Shown: in pieces, positions 43,136 to 53,317 of the stretch | Position numbering within the stretch: position 1 is the first letter of the stretch | Layout: the number at the start of each line of letters is the position of its first letter | Position numbers and translations under genes: made by a program | DNA from: Oceanibium sediminis | Lineage (GTDB): Bacteria; Pseudomonadota; Alphaproteobacteria; Rhodobacterales; Rhodobacteraceae | Assembly: GCF_003265325.1 (NCBI RefSeq) | Contig: NZ_QGNX01000001.1 | Coordinates: forward strand, 372,001-436,000 | Reading direction: 5' to 3' | Length of the DNA: 64,000 nt | Notes under the pieces: generated by a model | Database searches by the model: none | Told to the model about the DNA's origin: nothing | Seen by the model: the letters and a program-made list of their open reading frames with translations, nothing else

Positions 43136-44119
43136 ATGCTCGCCTATATCATTCAACGTGTTGTGCAGTCCGTCGTAGTCCTGCTGTTGGTTGGCCTCGT
43201 CGCGTTTTCGATGTTCCGTTTCGTGGGCGATCCGATCGACAACATGCTCGGCCAGGAACGCACCGGCGCCGACATTGAACGGCTGCGCGGGCAACTCGGC
43301 CTCGACCAGCCGTTTCCCGTTCAATACTACAAGTTCCTCGAAGGCGCCGTGCAGGGCAACTTCGGCGTCAGCTACCGCCAGGGCCGCCCGGTGTCCGAAA
43401 TCATCGCCGAGCGCGCGCCCGCCACGCTGGAACTCGCCGCCGTTTCCGGCGTGCTGGCCATCGCCTTCGGCATCGCGCTTGGCGTGTTCACCGCGATCCG
43501 GCGCAACGGCATCGCGTCGCATGTGATCATGGCGACCTCGCTGATCGGGGTTTCGCTGCCGACCTTCCTGATCGGGATATTGCTCATATACCTCTTCGCG
43601 GTGGAGCTTGGCTGGCTGCCCAGTTTCGGGCGCGGAGAGGTGGTGGACCTTGGCTGGTGGACCACCGGCTTCCTAACCGCCAGCGGGCTGAAGGCACTGA
43701 TCCTGCCCGCGATCACGCTGGGCTTGTACCAGATGACGCTGATCATGCGGCTCGTGCGCTCCGAAATGCTTGAGGTGCTGCGCCAGGACTACATCCGTTT
43801 CGCCCGCGCGCGGGGCCTGCGGGACCGCTCGGTCTATTTCCGCCATGCGCTGAAGAACACGATGGTGCCGGTCATCACCGTCGTGGGCCTGCAACTGGGC
43901 GCGATCATCGCCTTCGCGATCATCACGGAAACCGTGTTCCAGTGGCCCGGCGTCGGCCTGCTGTTCATCAACGCGATCCAGTTCGTGGATATCCCGGTGA
44001 TGGCGGCCTACCTGATGCTGATCTCGGTCATGTTCGTCGGGATCAACCTGATCGTTGACCTGCTTTACTACTTCATCGACCCGCGCCTGCGCGTGGACAG
44101 GGGGGCAGCGGCAAAATGA
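43136..44119 (+). CDS. dppB: Dipeptide/oligopeptide-type ABC transporter permease (DppB)
   Basis: A 327-residue permease with six predicted membrane helices. It begins MLAYIIQRVVQSVVVLLLVGLVAFSMF, typical of DppB/OppB. It contains ATSLIGVSLPTFLIGILLIYLF and the EAA loop region LVRSEMLEVLRQDYIRFARARGL, which contacts the ATPase, and ends YYFIDPRLR. Overlaps dppC by four bases. Symbol denotes family, not proven dipeptide transport. Confidence 0.92.
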   Translation: MLAYIIQRVVQSVVVLLLVGLVAFSMFRFVGDPIDNMLGQERTGADIERLRGQLGLDQPFPVQYYKFLEGAVQGNFGVSYRQGRPVSEIIAERAPATLELAAVSGVLAIAFGIALGVFTAIRRNGIASHVIMATSLIGVSLPTFLIGILLIYLFAVELGWLPSFGRGEVVDLGWWTTGFLTASGLKALILPAITLGLYQMTLIMRLVRSEMLEVLRQDYIRFARARGLRDRSVYFRHALKNTMVPVITVVGLQLGAIIAFAIITETVFQWPGVGLLFINAIQFVDIPVMAAYLMLISVMFVGINLIVDLLYYFIDPRLRVDRGAAAK

Positions 44120-45066
44120 GCGATTTTCCCATGGAAAAGACCCCCAACCCCCCCAGCGCCCTTGCGCGCTTTGCCGATGGCGACTTCTTTTACACCTTCA
44201 AACGCTCACCCGTGGCGGTGGTGTCCTTCGTGGTGGTGGCGCTTCTGGTGCTGGCCGCGGTTTTTGCGCCGCTGATCGCGCCCTACGATCCGTTCAACCC
44301 CGCCTCGCTGAACCTGATGAACGGCTTTTCCGAGCCAATGGTGCCCAACGCCTTCACGGGCGAGACTTTCTGGCTGGGCACGGACGACCAGGGGCGGGAC
44401 GTGTTCTCGACCATCCTCTACGGTTTGCGCATCTCGCTTTTCGTGGGCTTCGCGGCGGTGATGTTCGCGCTTGTGCTCGGCGTCACGCTGGGGCTGATCG
44501 CGGGCTATATCGGGGGCTGGGTCGAAACGCTGATCATGCGCGTGGCGGATGTGCAGCTGACCTTCCCCTCGATCCTTGTGGCGATGCTGATCTTCGGCGT
44601 GGCCAAGGGCTTCACGCCCCCGGAATACCGCGACGACGTGGCGATCTGGGTGCTGATCTTCGCCATCGGCCTGTCGGACTGGGTGCAGTTCGCCCGCGTG
44701 GTACGCGGCGCGACGCTGGTGGAAAAGTCCAAGGACTACGTGCAGGCCGCGCGGCTGATCGGGCGCTCGCCCGGATCCATCATGCTGCGCCACATCCTGC
44801 CCAACGTGCTGGGCCCGGTGCTGGTGATCGCCACGATTTCGCTGGCGCTGGCCATCATCGCCGAAGCCACACTCAGCTTCCTTGGCGTCGGCGCGCCGCC
44901 CACGCAGCCCAGCCTTGGCACGCTTATCCGCATCGGGCAGGGCTTCCTGTTCTCGGGCGAGTGGTGGATCCTGTTGTTCCCGGCGGTCACGCTGCTGACG
45001 CTCGCGCTCAGCGTGAACCTGCTGGGCGACTGGCTGCGCGACGCGCTGAACCCCAAGCTGCGCTGA
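44116..45066 (+). CDS. dppC: Dipeptide/oligopeptide-type ABC transporter permease (DppC)
   Basis: A 316-residue permease. The N-terminal FFYTFKRSPVAVVSFVVVALLVLAAVFAPLIAPYDPF and FWLGTDDQGRDVFSTILYGLRISLFVGF are hallmarks of DppC/OppC. The EAA loop is VRGATLVEKSKDYVQAARLIG and the C-terminus LLGDWLRDALNPKLR. ATGA overlap with dppB; dppD starts six bases later. Confidence 0.93.
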   Translation: MSDFPMEKTPNPPSALARFADGDFFYTFKRSPVAVVSFVVVALLVLAAVFAPLIAPYDPFNPASLNLMNGFSEPMVPNAFTGETFWLGTDDQGRDVFSTILYGLRISLFVGFAAVMFALVLGVTLGLIAGYIGGWVETLIMRVADVQLTFPSILVAMLIFGVAKGFTPPEYRDDVAIWVLIFAIGLSDWVQFARVVRGATLVEKSKDYVQAARLIGRSPGSIMLRHILPNVLGPVLVIATISLALAIIAEATLSFLGVGAPPTQPSLGTLIRIGQGFLFSGEWWILLFPAVTLLTLALSVNLLGDWLRDALNPKLR

Positions 45067-45072
45067 GGGCCG

Positions 45073-46038
45073 ATGACCGACACACTTCTTACCGTTGACG
45101 ACCTTTGCGTCGAAATCCCCACCCGCCGGGGCATCCTGAAACCCGTCGATCACGTCTCTCTGACCATAGCGCGGGGCGAAATCCTTGGCGTGGTGGGCGA
45201 ATCCGGCGCGGGCAAGTCGATGACCGGCAACGCCGTGATCGGCCTGCTGGACCCGCCGGCCCATATCTCGGGCGGGCAGATCCACCTGAACGGGCGGCGG
45301 ATCGACAATCTAAGCCGGGACAAGATGCGCCGCGTGCGGGGCAAGGAAATCGGCATGGTCTTCCAGGATCCGCTGACCTCGCTCAACCCGCTGCTGCCCA
45401 TCGGCGACCAGCTGACCGAAACCATCACCGAGCACCTGGGCGTCACCCAGGCCGAGGCACGCAAACGCGCCATCGCCGCGCTGGAGGAGGTGGGCATCCC
45501 CGCCGCCAAAAGCCGGATCGACAGTTACCCGCACGAGTTTTCCGGCGGCATGCGCCAGCGCGTCGTCATCGCGCTCGCGCTCTGCGCGGAACCCGACCTG
45601 GTGATCGCGGACGAACCCACAACGGCGCTGGACGTCTCGGTCCAGGCGCAGATCATCAGCCTGCTGAAACGCCTCTGCCGGGAACGCGGCACCGGGGTGA
45701 TGCTGGTCACCCACGACATGGGCGTGATCGCCGAAGCCTCCGACCGGGTGGCGGTGATGTACGCAGGCCGCCTGGCCGAAATCGGGCCGGTACGCCAGGT
45801 GCTGACCGAACCGCAACACCCCTATACCGCGGGGCTGATGGGCTCGACCCCCGGCGCCTCGCTCGGGCGCAAGCGGCTGAACCAGATCCCCGGCACCATG
45901 CCCGGCCTGTCCGCCGTCCCCGATGGCTGCGCCTACAACCCGCGCTGCCCGCGGGCCGAGGCGAAGTGCCGGGCCGAACCGCGCCCGCCGATGACAAACG
46001 GCGCCGCCTGCTGGTTCCCCGGGGAGGTGAAGATATGA
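45073..46038 (+). CDS. dppD: Peptide-type ABC transporter ATP-binding protein (DppD)
   Basis: A 321-residue ATPase: Walker A GESGAGKS near residue 40, Q-loop FQDPLTSLNPL, signature FSGGMRQRV, Walker B LVIADEPTTALDV and the H-loop THDMGV. The C-terminal oligopeptide domain has the cysteine cluster CAYNPRCPRAEAKC that binds a 4Fe-4S cluster in some DppD proteins. Overlaps dppF by four bases. Confidence 0.94.
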   Translation: MTDTLLTVDDLCVEIPTRRGILKPVDHVSLTIARGEILGVVGESGAGKSMTGNAVIGLLDPPAHISGGQIHLNGRRIDNLSRDKMRRVRGKEIGMVFQDPLTSLNPLLPIGDQLTETITEHLGVTQAEARKRAIAALEEVGIPAAKSRIDSYPHEFSGGMRQRVVIALALCAEPDLVIADEPTTALDVSVQAQIISLLKRLCRERGTGVMLVTHDMGVIAEASDRVAVMYAGRLAEIGPVRQVLTEPQHPYTAGLMGSTPGASLGRKRLNQIPGTMPGLSAVPDGCAYNPRCPRAEAKCRAEPRPPMTNGAACWFPGEVKI

Positions 46039-47003
46039 GCGTCATCGTCAGGATCACCGGGCTGACCCGGATTTTCGACGTCTCCAAACCCTGGCTCAAC
46101 CGCCTGCTGGAACGCCGCCCCAAAGCCTTCCTGAAGGCCGTCTCCGATGTCTCGCTGGAGATCGAGGAACGCTCCGTCTACGCGCTGGTGGGCGAAAGCG
46201 GCTCGGGCAAATCGACCATCGGCAACATGGTGGTCGGCCTGCTCGCCCCCTCGGAAGGATCGGTGGAGATCAACGGGGTCGACCTCTACCGCGAAAAGGA
46301 CGAGGCGAAGGTCGACAAGGTCCGTTCCGACATCCAGATGATCTTCCAGTCCCCCTATGCCTCGCTGAACCCGCGCTGGAAGGTGCGCAACATCATCGCG
46401 GAACCCGTCGCCGCGCGCGGCGGGGACACGAAGGGGCTGGCGGAAAAGCTGCTGGAACAGGTGGGCCTGTCCCCGGCGGACGCGGACAAGTTCCCGCATG
46501 AATTCTCCGGCGGGCAGCGCCAGCGCATCTGCATCGCGCGCGCGCTGGCGTCGAACCCCAAGCTGATTGTCTGCGACGAGCCGACAAGCGCGCTGGACGT
46601 GTCCGTGCAGGCGCAGGTGCTGAACCTGATGAGCGACCTGCAAGAGGACCTTGGCCTCACCTATCTGTTCATCACCCACGATCTGACCGTGGTGCAGCAC
46701 ATGGCCGATACCGTCGGCGTGCTCTACCTTGGCCGCCTGGTAGAGGAAGCCCCCCGCGACGAGCTGTTCGAAAAGCCGCGCCACCCCTACACGCAGATGC
46801 TGTTCGAAGCCGCCCCCCGCATCGACGCCTTCGGGCGCGAGGTGGACCCCCCCAAGGGCGAGATCCCGGACCCGATCAACCCGCCCTCGGGCTGCGCCTT
46901 CCACCCCCGCTGCCCCTTCGCGATCGACCGCTGCAAGACCGAGCGCCCCGAGATGCGCAAACTTGGCAAAGCCCGCGTTGCCTGCCACGTCGCCGAGGCA
47001 TAG
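46035..47003 (+). CDS. dppF: Peptide-type ABC transporter ATP-binding protein (DppF)
   Basis: A 322-residue ATPase whose ATG overlaps the dppD stop (ATGA). It has Walker A GESGSGKST, FQSPYASLNPRWKV, signature FSGGQRQRICIARAL, Walker B LIVCDEPTSALDVSVQAQ, and ITHDLTVV. The C-terminal region repeats the CAFHPRCPFAIDRC cysteine cluster. The long N-terminal insert FDVSKPWLNRLLERRPKAFLKAV is typical of DppF/OppF. Last transporter gene before the dioxygenase-like gene. Confidence 0.94.
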   Translation: MSVIVRITGLTRIFDVSKPWLNRLLERRPKAFLKAVSDVSLEIEERSVYALVGESGSGKSTIGNMVVGLLAPSEGSVEINGVDLYREKDEAKVDKVRSDIQMIFQSPYASLNPRWKVRNIIAEPVAARGGDTKGLAEKLLEQVGLSPADADKFPHEFSGGQRQRICIARALASNPKLIVCDEPTSALDVSVQAQVLNLMSDLQEDLGLTYLFITHDLTVVQHMADTVGVLYLGRLVEEAPRDELFEKPRHPYTQMLFEAAPRIDAFGREVDPPKGEIPDPINPPSGCAFHPRCPFAIDRCKTERPEMRKLGKARVACHVAEA

Positions 47004-47031
47004 GCTCCCCTGAACAACAGGGGGGATCGGC

Positions 47032-48207
47032 ATGACCGAACACGACATCATCGCATCGCGCACCGCCGAGGTCTGGTATGAACAGGACGCTGGCGACCTT
47101 GCCGCCTTCAAGGCGCTGACCGCGCGCACCACCGATCCCGCCGACTGGCCCTTCGCGGAGCGGGTGGAATCAAACATCCCCGTCTATGACGGCCCCGCCG
47201 TGCACGCCGCCGCGCAGGGCACCGCGCGCAACGCGCTGATGGCCGAATGGGCGGAAGTGTTCCGCGCCGGTCCCGGCATCATCGTGATCAAGGGCGCAAT
47301 CGACCCCGCCATCGTCGCCAAGGCCACGGATCTGTTCGACCAGCTGATCGCGCATGAAAAGGCGGAAAACCTGGGCGGCGGCGATCATTTCGCAAAGCCA
47401 GGCGCTAATGACCGGGTGTGGAACGCCGCGCAGAAGCACTGCCTGGCCGATCCGGCGGGCTTCGCCGCCTACTACGGCGGCCCGGTGATCGACCTGGCCG
47501 CCCGCGCGTGGCTGGGCGACGGTTACCAGGTGACGGCTCAGGTCAATCGCGTGAACCCCGGCGGCGCGGCGCAGACGGCGCACAGGGATTACCACCTCGG
47601 CTTCATGTCGCAGGAGCGCGCCACCGCCTTTCCCGCCCATGTGCACGCCCTGTCCCCCGCGCTAACGCTGCAAGGCGCGGTGGCCCATTGCGACATGCCG
47701 GTCGAGAGCGGCCCGACCATGCTGCTGCCCTGGTCCCAGCTTCAGCCGGAGGGCTACATCGCCTTCAACCGCCCGGACTTCCAGAAGGTCTTTGCCGAGC
47801 GTCACGTGCAGATGCCGCTGGAAACCGGGGACGCGCTGTTCTTCAACCCCGCCGTAATGCACGGCGCGGGCACCAACCGCACCAGCGACGTGCGGCGCAT
47901 GGCGAACCTGCTCCAGATCGGCTCGGCCTTCGGGCGCTCGATCGAGGCGGTGGACCGCTCGGCCATGGTGCGCGCGCTCTACCCCGTCCTGCGCGCGGGC
48001 GGGTTCGACGCCACCACACGCGCCTGCACCATCGCCGCCGCGGCGGAAGGCTACGCCTATCCCACCAACCTGGACATCGACCCACCCGTCGGCGGCCTTG
48101 CCCCGCGCACCCAGGCGGAACTGCTTGCGGCAAGTCTGGATGCGAACGACAGTCCCGAGAGGTTCGGCGAGATTATCGACGCCTACGACTCCCGCCGCAT
48201 CCCCTGA
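47032..48207 (+). CDS. Phytanoyl-CoA dioxygenase (PhyH) family protein
   Basis: A 391-residue Fe(II)/2-oxoglutarate-dependent oxygenase-like protein. The facial triad is visible as H184-R-D186 in TAHRDYHLG and a distal histidine near 280 in NPAVMHGAGTNRT, with the 2-oxoglutarate arginine following in SDVRRMANLLQIG. GPTMLLPWSQLQPEG fits the jelly-roll core. It lies 28 bases after dppF with GGGGG before the ATG, so it is probably cotranscribed and hydroxylates something the transporter brings in (inference). The substrate is unknown. Confidence 0.87.
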   Translation: MTEHDIIASRTAEVWYEQDAGDLAAFKALTARTTDPADWPFAERVESNIPVYDGPAVHAAAQGTARNALMAEWAEVFRAGPGIIVIKGAIDPAIVAKATDLFDQLIAHEKAENLGGGDHFAKPGANDRVWNAAQKHCLADPAGFAAYYGGPVIDLAARAWLGDGYQVTAQVNRVNPGGAAQTAHRDYHLGFMSQERATAFPAHVHALSPALTLQGAVAHCDMPVESGPTMLLPWSQLQPEGYIAFNRPDFQKVFAERHVQMPLETGDALFFNPAVMHGAGTNRTSDVRRMANLLQIGSAFGRSIEAVDRSAMVRALYPVLRAGGFDATTRACTIAAAAEGYAYPTNLDIDPPVGGLAPRTQAELLAASLDANDSPERFGEIIDAYDSRRIP

Positions 48208-48314
48208 GTGCAAAGCCGCGCATCGCCGGCGCGCGCGGAGGCGAGCCTGCCGTCAGGCAAGGGCACTTTATCACCGCCACCCCGCAGAACCTGCGGCCTT
48301 GATTCCGCGCCACA

Positions 48315-49244
48315 CTACCCCCCGCTTTTCGGCGGACCGTCTATATAGGGCGACAGGGCGGCGAAAATCGTCGTGTTGATCGGCGTCGGCACCCCCTGCT
48401 CCTTGCCCAGTTCGCTGACCCGGCCCGCGAGCCAGGGCAGCTCCAGCGGCTTGCCCGCCTCCAGGTCGATCAGCATTGACGCCTTCTGCCCATGGGGCTG
48501 GTGCGACAACATCTCGACCACCCGCTCGACATGAGCGTCATCGAAGCGCTGCCCCATCGCCCGCGCCACGGCGACGTTCTCGGCCAGGGTGTCGCGGAAC
48601 AGGTCCAGCAAGGGCGGGCTGGCATAGATCACACCCACCGGCTGGCGCGCGATGCAGCACACCGCCGAAAACGCGGACAGCGCCACGAACTTTTCCCAGA
48701 TGACATGCCCGATATCGTTAGTGCCGGTCACATCGGCCCCCACAAGGGTGGCGGCCGCCTCCAGGAACTCGGCCATCACCGGATCGCTTTCCATCGCGTC
48801 GATCACCGACTTGTGGATACCGCCGGGGTTCACGATGACGCCGGGCGCGCCGATATGCGCGGCAAGGTAGATGATCCCGGCGGCGATCTGCCCCTCGGGT
48901 ACGAAACGCGCGATCAGCCGCTTGCTGTCGATCCCGTTCTGCAGGGTCACGACGCGGGTATCCGGCCCGATCATCGGGGCCACGTCCTTCGCGGCCTGTT
49001 CCGTGTCCTTCAGCTTGACCGCGAAGATGACGATATCCACCGGGCCGATGTCACCCGGGTTGTCGGTCGCCTGAACGTCCCGCGCATGAAAATCGCCGTG
49101 CGGGCTTTCCAGCCGCAGGCCATTGCACTGGATCGCGGCAAGATGCGCCCCGCGTGCGACGATGCGCACGTCATGCCCCGCCTGCGCCAGCCGCGCGCCG
49201 AGGTAGCCGCCGATGCCGCCCGCGCCCATGATACCGATTTTCAT
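48315..49244 (-). CDS. panE: Ketopantoate reductase (ApbA/PanE) family protein
   Basis: A 309-residue enzyme of the 2-dehydropantoate 2-reductase family. The ATG at 49244 is chosen because GGGGGG lies just upstream and the Rossmann motif [23 protein letters not shown] begins at once. Family features are VILVKLKDT-like [23 protein letters not shown], and the C-terminal helical domain with the lysine in [17 protein letters not shown] and [19 protein letters not shown]. It reduces ketopantoate in pantothenate synthesis or another 2-oxoacid; no pan genes are adjacent, so the symbol is tentative. Confidence 0.87.
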   Translation of the reverse strand: MKIGIMGAGGIGGYLGARLAQAGHDVRIVARGAHLAAIQCNGLRLESPHGDFHARDVQATDNPGDIGPVDIVIFAVKLKDTEQAAKDVAPMIGPDTRVVTLQNGIDSKRLIARFVPEGQIAAGIIYLAAHIGAPGVIVNPGGIHKSVIDAMESDPVMAEFLEAAATLVGADVTGTNDIGHVIWEKFVALSAFSAVCCIARQPVGVIYASPPLLDLFRDTLAENVAVARAMGQRFDDAHVERVVEMLSHQPHGQKASMLIDLEAGKPLELPWLAGRVSELGKEQGVPTPINTTIFAALSPYIDGPPKSGG

Positions 49245-49501
49245 ACTGCCCCCCTTCCCGCTGTGGCGGATGCAAGTATAACAGGGAAGTGCGCCCCGCC
49301 GCAGGGCCTCTTCGCCCCTGCCGCGCCGCCGGACCACGTCACGTTTTTTCTTTCCTTCGGCGTGGTTTTGCGCCATATACCCGCCAGCGCCCGCAAAACC
49401 AGCGGGCGCCACGCGTTTCGGGCCGACCCTGCTGGACGACATCCCGGCTGTGGCCGCCGAGGACGCGTTTTGATCCCTCCGAACCAAAGAAGGAGCATTC
49501 G

Positions 49502-49771
49502 ATGTCGATTACGCCAGAGCTGAAAGAAAAGCTGATCAGGGAATACGCCACGAAAGACGGCGACACCGGTTCGCCGGATGTGCAGATCGCCATCCTGACC
49601 AGCCGTATCTCGACGCTGACCGAGCACTTCAAGACCCACAAGAAAGACAACCACTCGCGTCGGGGTCTGCTGATGATGGTGGCCCAGCGCCGCAAGCTGC
49701 TTGACTACGTGAAGCGCAAGGACGAGGAGCGTTACAAGATGCTCATCGGAAAACTCGGCATCCGCCGCTAA
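49502..49771 (+). CDS. rpsO: 30S ribosomal protein S15
   Basis: An 89-residue S15. It has [53 protein letters not shown], the four-helix core, in pieces from residue 22 to 75. AAGGAG lies eight bases before the ATG. Upstream in-frame codons are not needed. It precedes pnp, the classic rpsO-pnp order. Confidence 0.98.
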   Translation: MSITPELKEKLIREYATKDGDTGSPDVQIAILTSRISTLTEHFKTHKKDNHSRRGLLMMVAQRRKLLDYVKRKDEERYKMLIGKLGIRR

Positions 49772-49782
49772 GAACACACTGG

Positions 49783-49810
49783 TCCGGCGCGCCCAACGGG
49801 GCGCGCCGGA
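49783..49810 (+). other. Strong hairpin between rpsO and pnp
   Basis: TCCGGCGCGCC and GGCGCGCCGGA form a perfect 11-base-pair stem with a six-base loop, without a T-run. In enterobacteria this gap carries a terminator and an RNase III stem that controls pnp. This hairpin may be the equivalent terminator or processing site. Confidence 0.55.
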
Positions 49811-49967
49811 TCGTATCAGGGGCGGTGTGCTGCGCGCCCCAAGATCCCCGCAGCACATGTCCGAAAGGGCGCCGCGCCCCCGTCCCCGGGTCCGGCAGTC
49901 AGGATGAGATGTAACGGGGGACACATGCGGACGACTGCCAAGGGGCAGCCCCGCGAGAGGAACATAC

Positions 49968-52094
49968 ATGTTTGATATCGTGACAAAATCCATCGAATGG
50001 GGCCATGACACCCTGACGCTGGAAACGGGCAAGATGGCCCGTCAGGCCGATGGCGCCGTGGTGGCGACCTATGGCGAAACCTCGGTGCTGGCCACCGTCG
50101 TTTATGAAAAGCAGCCCAAGCCCGGGCTCGATTTCTTCCCGCTCTCGGTTCACTACCAGGAAAAGTACTACGCGGCCGGCAAGATCCCCGGCGGCTTCTT
50201 CAAGCGGGAAGCACGCCCGACCGAGAAAGAGACGCTGACCTCGCGCCTGATCGACCGTCCGATCCGCCCGCTGTTCGTCGACGGCTTCAAGCACGAGACG
50301 CAGGTCATCATCACCGTGCTGAGCCACGACCTGGAAAACGATCCCGACATCGTCGGCATGATCGCCGCTTCCGCCGCGCTGACGATTTCCGGCGCGCCCT
50401 TCCGTGGCCCGATCGCGGGTGCACGCGTCGGCTTCGTGGATGGCGACTACATCCTGAACCCCGCTGTCGATGACATGGACAAGCTGCGCGAGAACCCCGA
50501 GCAGCGCCTCGACCTGATCGTTGCCGGCACGAAAGACGCCGTGATGATGGTCGAATCGGAAGCCTACGAGCTGTCCGAAGCGGAAATGCTGGGCGCCGTG
50601 AAATTCGGCCACGACCAGATGCAGCCCGTGATCGACATGATCGTGGACCTGGCCAAGGACGCGGCGAAAGAGCCGTACGACTTCCAGGCTCCGGATTATG
50701 CCGACCTCTACACCAAGGTCTGCTCGCTGGGCGAAGATGCGATGCGCAAGGCTTTCGCCATCACCGACAAGCAGGAGCGCACCGCCGCCATCTCTACCGC
50801 GCGTGAGACGATCAAGGCCGGCCTGAGCGAGGAAGAGCTTGAGGACAAGAACCTCGGCTCTGCCATCAAGAAGCTGGAATCCTCGGTCGTGCGTGGCGAC
50901 ATCATCAACACCGGCAAGCGGATCGACGGTCGTGACCTGACCACCGTGCGCCCGATCGTGTCCGAAGTGGGCCTGCTGCCCCGTACGCACGGCTCCGCGC
51001 TGTTCACCCGTGGTGAGACGCAGGGCCTGGTCGTGACCACGCTCGGCACCGGCGACGATGAGCAGATCATCGACGCGCTGCACGGCGAGTCGCGCTCGAA
51101 CTTCCTGCTGCACTACAACTTCCCGCCGTACTCGGTCGGTGAAGCCGGCCGCTTCATGGGCCCGGGCCGCCGCGAAATCGGCCACGGCAAGCTGGCATGG
51201 CGTGCGCTGCAGGCGGTTCTGCCCGCCGCGACCGACTTCCCCTACACGATCCGCCTGGTGTCCGAGATCACGGAATCCAACGGCTCGTCCTCCATGGCCA
51301 CGGTCTGCGGTGCATCGCTGTCGATGATGGACGCCGCCGTGCCGCTGAAAGCGCCGGTTGCCGGTGTCGCCATGGGTCTGATCCTGGAAGACGACGGCAA
51401 GTTCGCCGTTCTGACCGACATCCTTGGCGACGAGGATCACCTCGGCGACATGGACTTCAAGGTGGCCGGGACGGAAGCGGGCATCACCTCGCTGCAGATG
51501 GACATCAAGGTCGCCGGCATCACGCCGCAGATCATGGAACAGGCGCTGGCACAGGCCAAGGACGGTCGCCTGCACATCCTGGGCGAGATGGCCAACGCGC
51601 TGAGCGAAGGTCGCCAGGAATTCTCGACCCACGCGCCGCGCATCGAAACGATGCAGGTTCCCACCGACAAGATCCGTGAAGTGATCGGCTCGGGCGGCAA
51701 GGTCATCCGCGAGATCGTGGAAACCTCCGGCGCGAAGGTGGACATCAACGACGACGGCACCATCAAGATCGCCTCACCCAACGGCGAAGCCATCGAGAAG
51801 GCCCGCGCGATGATCCATTCCATCGTGGCAGAGCCCGAGATCGGCCAGATCTATACCGGCAAGGTCGTCAAGATCATGGACTTCGGCGCCTTCGTGAACT
51901 TCTTCGGCAAGCGTGACGGGCTGGTCCACGTCTCCCAGATGTCGAGCGAGCGCGTCGGCCACCCGAAGGACGTTGTCCAGGAAGGCCAGGACGTGAAGGT
52001 CAAGCTCATGGGCTTTGACGACCGCGGCAAGGTGCGCCTGTCGATGAAGGTCGTGAACCAGGAAACCGGTGAGGAGATCAAGGAAGACGCGTAA
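49968..52094 (+). CDS. pnp: Polynucleotide phosphorylase
   Basis: A 708-residue 3'-5' exoribonuclease of the degradosome. Two RNase PH-like domains are separated by a helical linker; the first has [33 protein letters not shown] in pieces, the second [14 protein letters not shown], and the active aspartates in [20 protein letters not shown] domain ([15 protein letters not shown]) and an S1 domain ([18 protein letters not shown]) follow. The length is standard. Codon use is less GC-extreme than its neighbours, as usual for highly expressed genes. GAGAGGAAC precedes the ATG. Confidence 0.98.
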   Translation: MFDIVTKSIEWGHDTLTLETGKMARQADGAVVATYGETSVLATVVYEKQPKPGLDFFPLSVHYQEKYYAAGKIPGGFFKREARPTEKETLTSRLIDRPIRPLFVDGFKHETQVIITVLSHDLENDPDIVGMIAASAALTISGAPFRGPIAGARVGFVDGDYILNPAVDDMDKLRENPEQRLDLIVAGTKDAVMMVESEAYELSEAEMLGAVKFGHDQMQPVIDMIVDLAKDAAKEPYDFQAPDYADLYTKVCSLGEDAMRKAFAITDKQERTAAISTARETIKAGLSEEELEDKNLGSAIKKLESSVVRGDIINTGKRIDGRDLTTVRPIVSEVGLLPRTHGSALFTRGETQGLVVTTLGTGDDEQIIDALHGESRSNFLLHYNFPPYSVGEAGRFMGPGRREIGHGKLAWRALQAVLPAATDFPYTIRLVSEITESNGSSSMATVCGASLSMMDAAVPLKAPVAGVAMGLILEDDGKFAVLTDILGDEDHLGDMDFKVAGTEAGITSLQMDIKVAGITPQIMEQALAQAKDGRLHILGEMANALSEGRQEFSTHAPRIETMQVPTDKIREVIGSGGKVIREIVETSGAKVDINDDGTIKIASPNGEAIEKARAMIHSIVAEPEIGQIYTGKVVKIMDFGAFVNFFGKRDGLVHVSQMSSERVGHPKDVVQEGQDVKVKLMGFDDRGKVRLSMKVVNQETGEEIKEDA

Positions 52095-52119
52095 GCGCCC
52101 TTCCTGATCAACAATACGG

Positions 52120-52152
52120 GCGCCGCGGGGAAACTCGCGGCGCTTTTCTTTT
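52120..52152 (+). terminator. Rho-independent terminator after pnp
   Basis: GCGCCGCG and CGCGGCGC form a perfect stem around GGGAAACT, followed by TTTTCTTTT. Confidence 0.88.
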
Positions 52153-52157
52153 GCGGA

Positions 52158-53165
52158 TCAGCCCTTCGCGGCTTTGGCGATGTCGTCAAACAGCGCGTCG
52201 GACCGCGCCTGCCCCTCCGAGACCGCCTTGGCGACCAGCGCCGCTTCCTGCTCGGAGAAGCGGTGGAATGCCGGGTCGCGCGCCGCCCGTGGCAGCGCAT
52301 CCAGGTCCACCAGCCGGTCCGTCCCAAGGCCGGTATCCTCCAGCAGCGCTTCGATCTTCCAGGAGTTGGAGCGCACTGCAAGGAACGGCGTTCCCGTGGC
52401 GATCGACAAGCAGACACCGTGGAAACGGCCCGTGACATGCAACTCCGCACGACGCAGTTCATGGGCGTACTCGGCAACGGTCGGCACACGGCGCAGCATC
52501 GGCTGGGTGTAGAAGAACCGCCCAAGCCCGGCGTCTTCCAACATCTGCCGCGCGCCAAGGCGCAGCCGCCGCGCGGGCGGATGCTCGACCCATTTGATCG
52601 CGATCCGCCGGTCGCCCAGCGCGTTTTCCGCCAGTTGCGCCAGCCCGGAGGACACCTCGCGCAGCACGCTTTCCCCCACCAGCACCCCGGAGCGCCGCTC
52701 GTCCCCGGTCAGGTCCGAACCGCACAGGGACAGGTCGTGGCAGAAGCCGACCTCGCGCCCGGAAACGGCGCTCATCTCGGCGGCGCTGCGGCTGTCGCGG
52801 GCGGAAACCCCCGCCATCGCCCGCAGGTAGCGCCGCCAGAACGGCGGATTGTCCTGGTAGAGCGTGTTGATCAGAAAGACCGGCGTGTTGCCCCTGTCGG
52901 GATGTTCGACCACTTGCAGCATCTGCGCGCCCTTGCGCGCGCCGTGGTGCATCGTGCCTTCGCCGTTGATCACCACGACATCGGCGCGGCGCAGGGCTTC
53001 CAGGAAATTCTCGTTGTTGTCCCAAGGCTTGCCCACCGGCGCGCTGCCGATGACCGCGATGCCGCGCGCGGCCAGTTTCTCGGTGATGACATCCATCACC
53101 CGCGAGCACCCATGGTGATTGTTGGGCCGGGTGTCGTTCATCAGAACTGCCGTCAGGCCGGTCAT
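52158..53165 (-). CDS. Polysaccharide pyruvyl transferase family protein
   Basis: A 335-residue protein of the CsaB/WcaK family, which transfers pyruvate from PEP to sugars of exopolysaccharides or cell-wall polymers. The ATG at 53165 has AAAGGA nine bases upstream; the TTG at 53189 lies before that site. Segments supporting the call: DVVVINGEGTMHHG, VFLINTLYQDNPPFW, and the hallmark LHVTGRFHGVCLSIATGTPFLAVRSNSWKIEAL. No other polysaccharide genes are adjacent, so the acceptor is unknown. It diverges from the ROK kinase. Confidence 0.85.
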   Translation of the reverse strand: MTGLTAVLMNDTRPNNHHGCSRVMDVITEKLAARGIAVIGSAPVGKPWDNNENFLEALRRADVVVINGEGTMHHGARKGAQMLQVVEHPDRGNTPVFLINTLYQDNPPFWRRYLRAMAGVSARDSRSAAEMSAVSGREVGFCHDLSLCGSDLTGDERRSGVLVGESVLREVSSGLAQLAENALGDRRIAIKWVEHPPARRLRLGARQMLEDAGLGRFFYTQPMLRRVPTVAEYAHELRRAELHVTGRFHGVCLSIATGTPFLAVRSNSWKIEALLEDTGLGTDRLVDLDALPRAARDPAFHRFSEQEAALVAKAVSEGQARSDALFDDIAKAAKG

Positions 53166-53317
53166 GGGTGTAATCCTTTGGTCAGACAATACTTGGCTTT
53201 CGCAGATCGGGTACTGGCGGTCAATTCCCCCGGAACGCCCGCAACTGTTTCACGGAATACGGTTTATACCTACGTGTTTACCCGTTAAAATCTTAACCCA
53301 GCAACAGGGGTGGCGTC

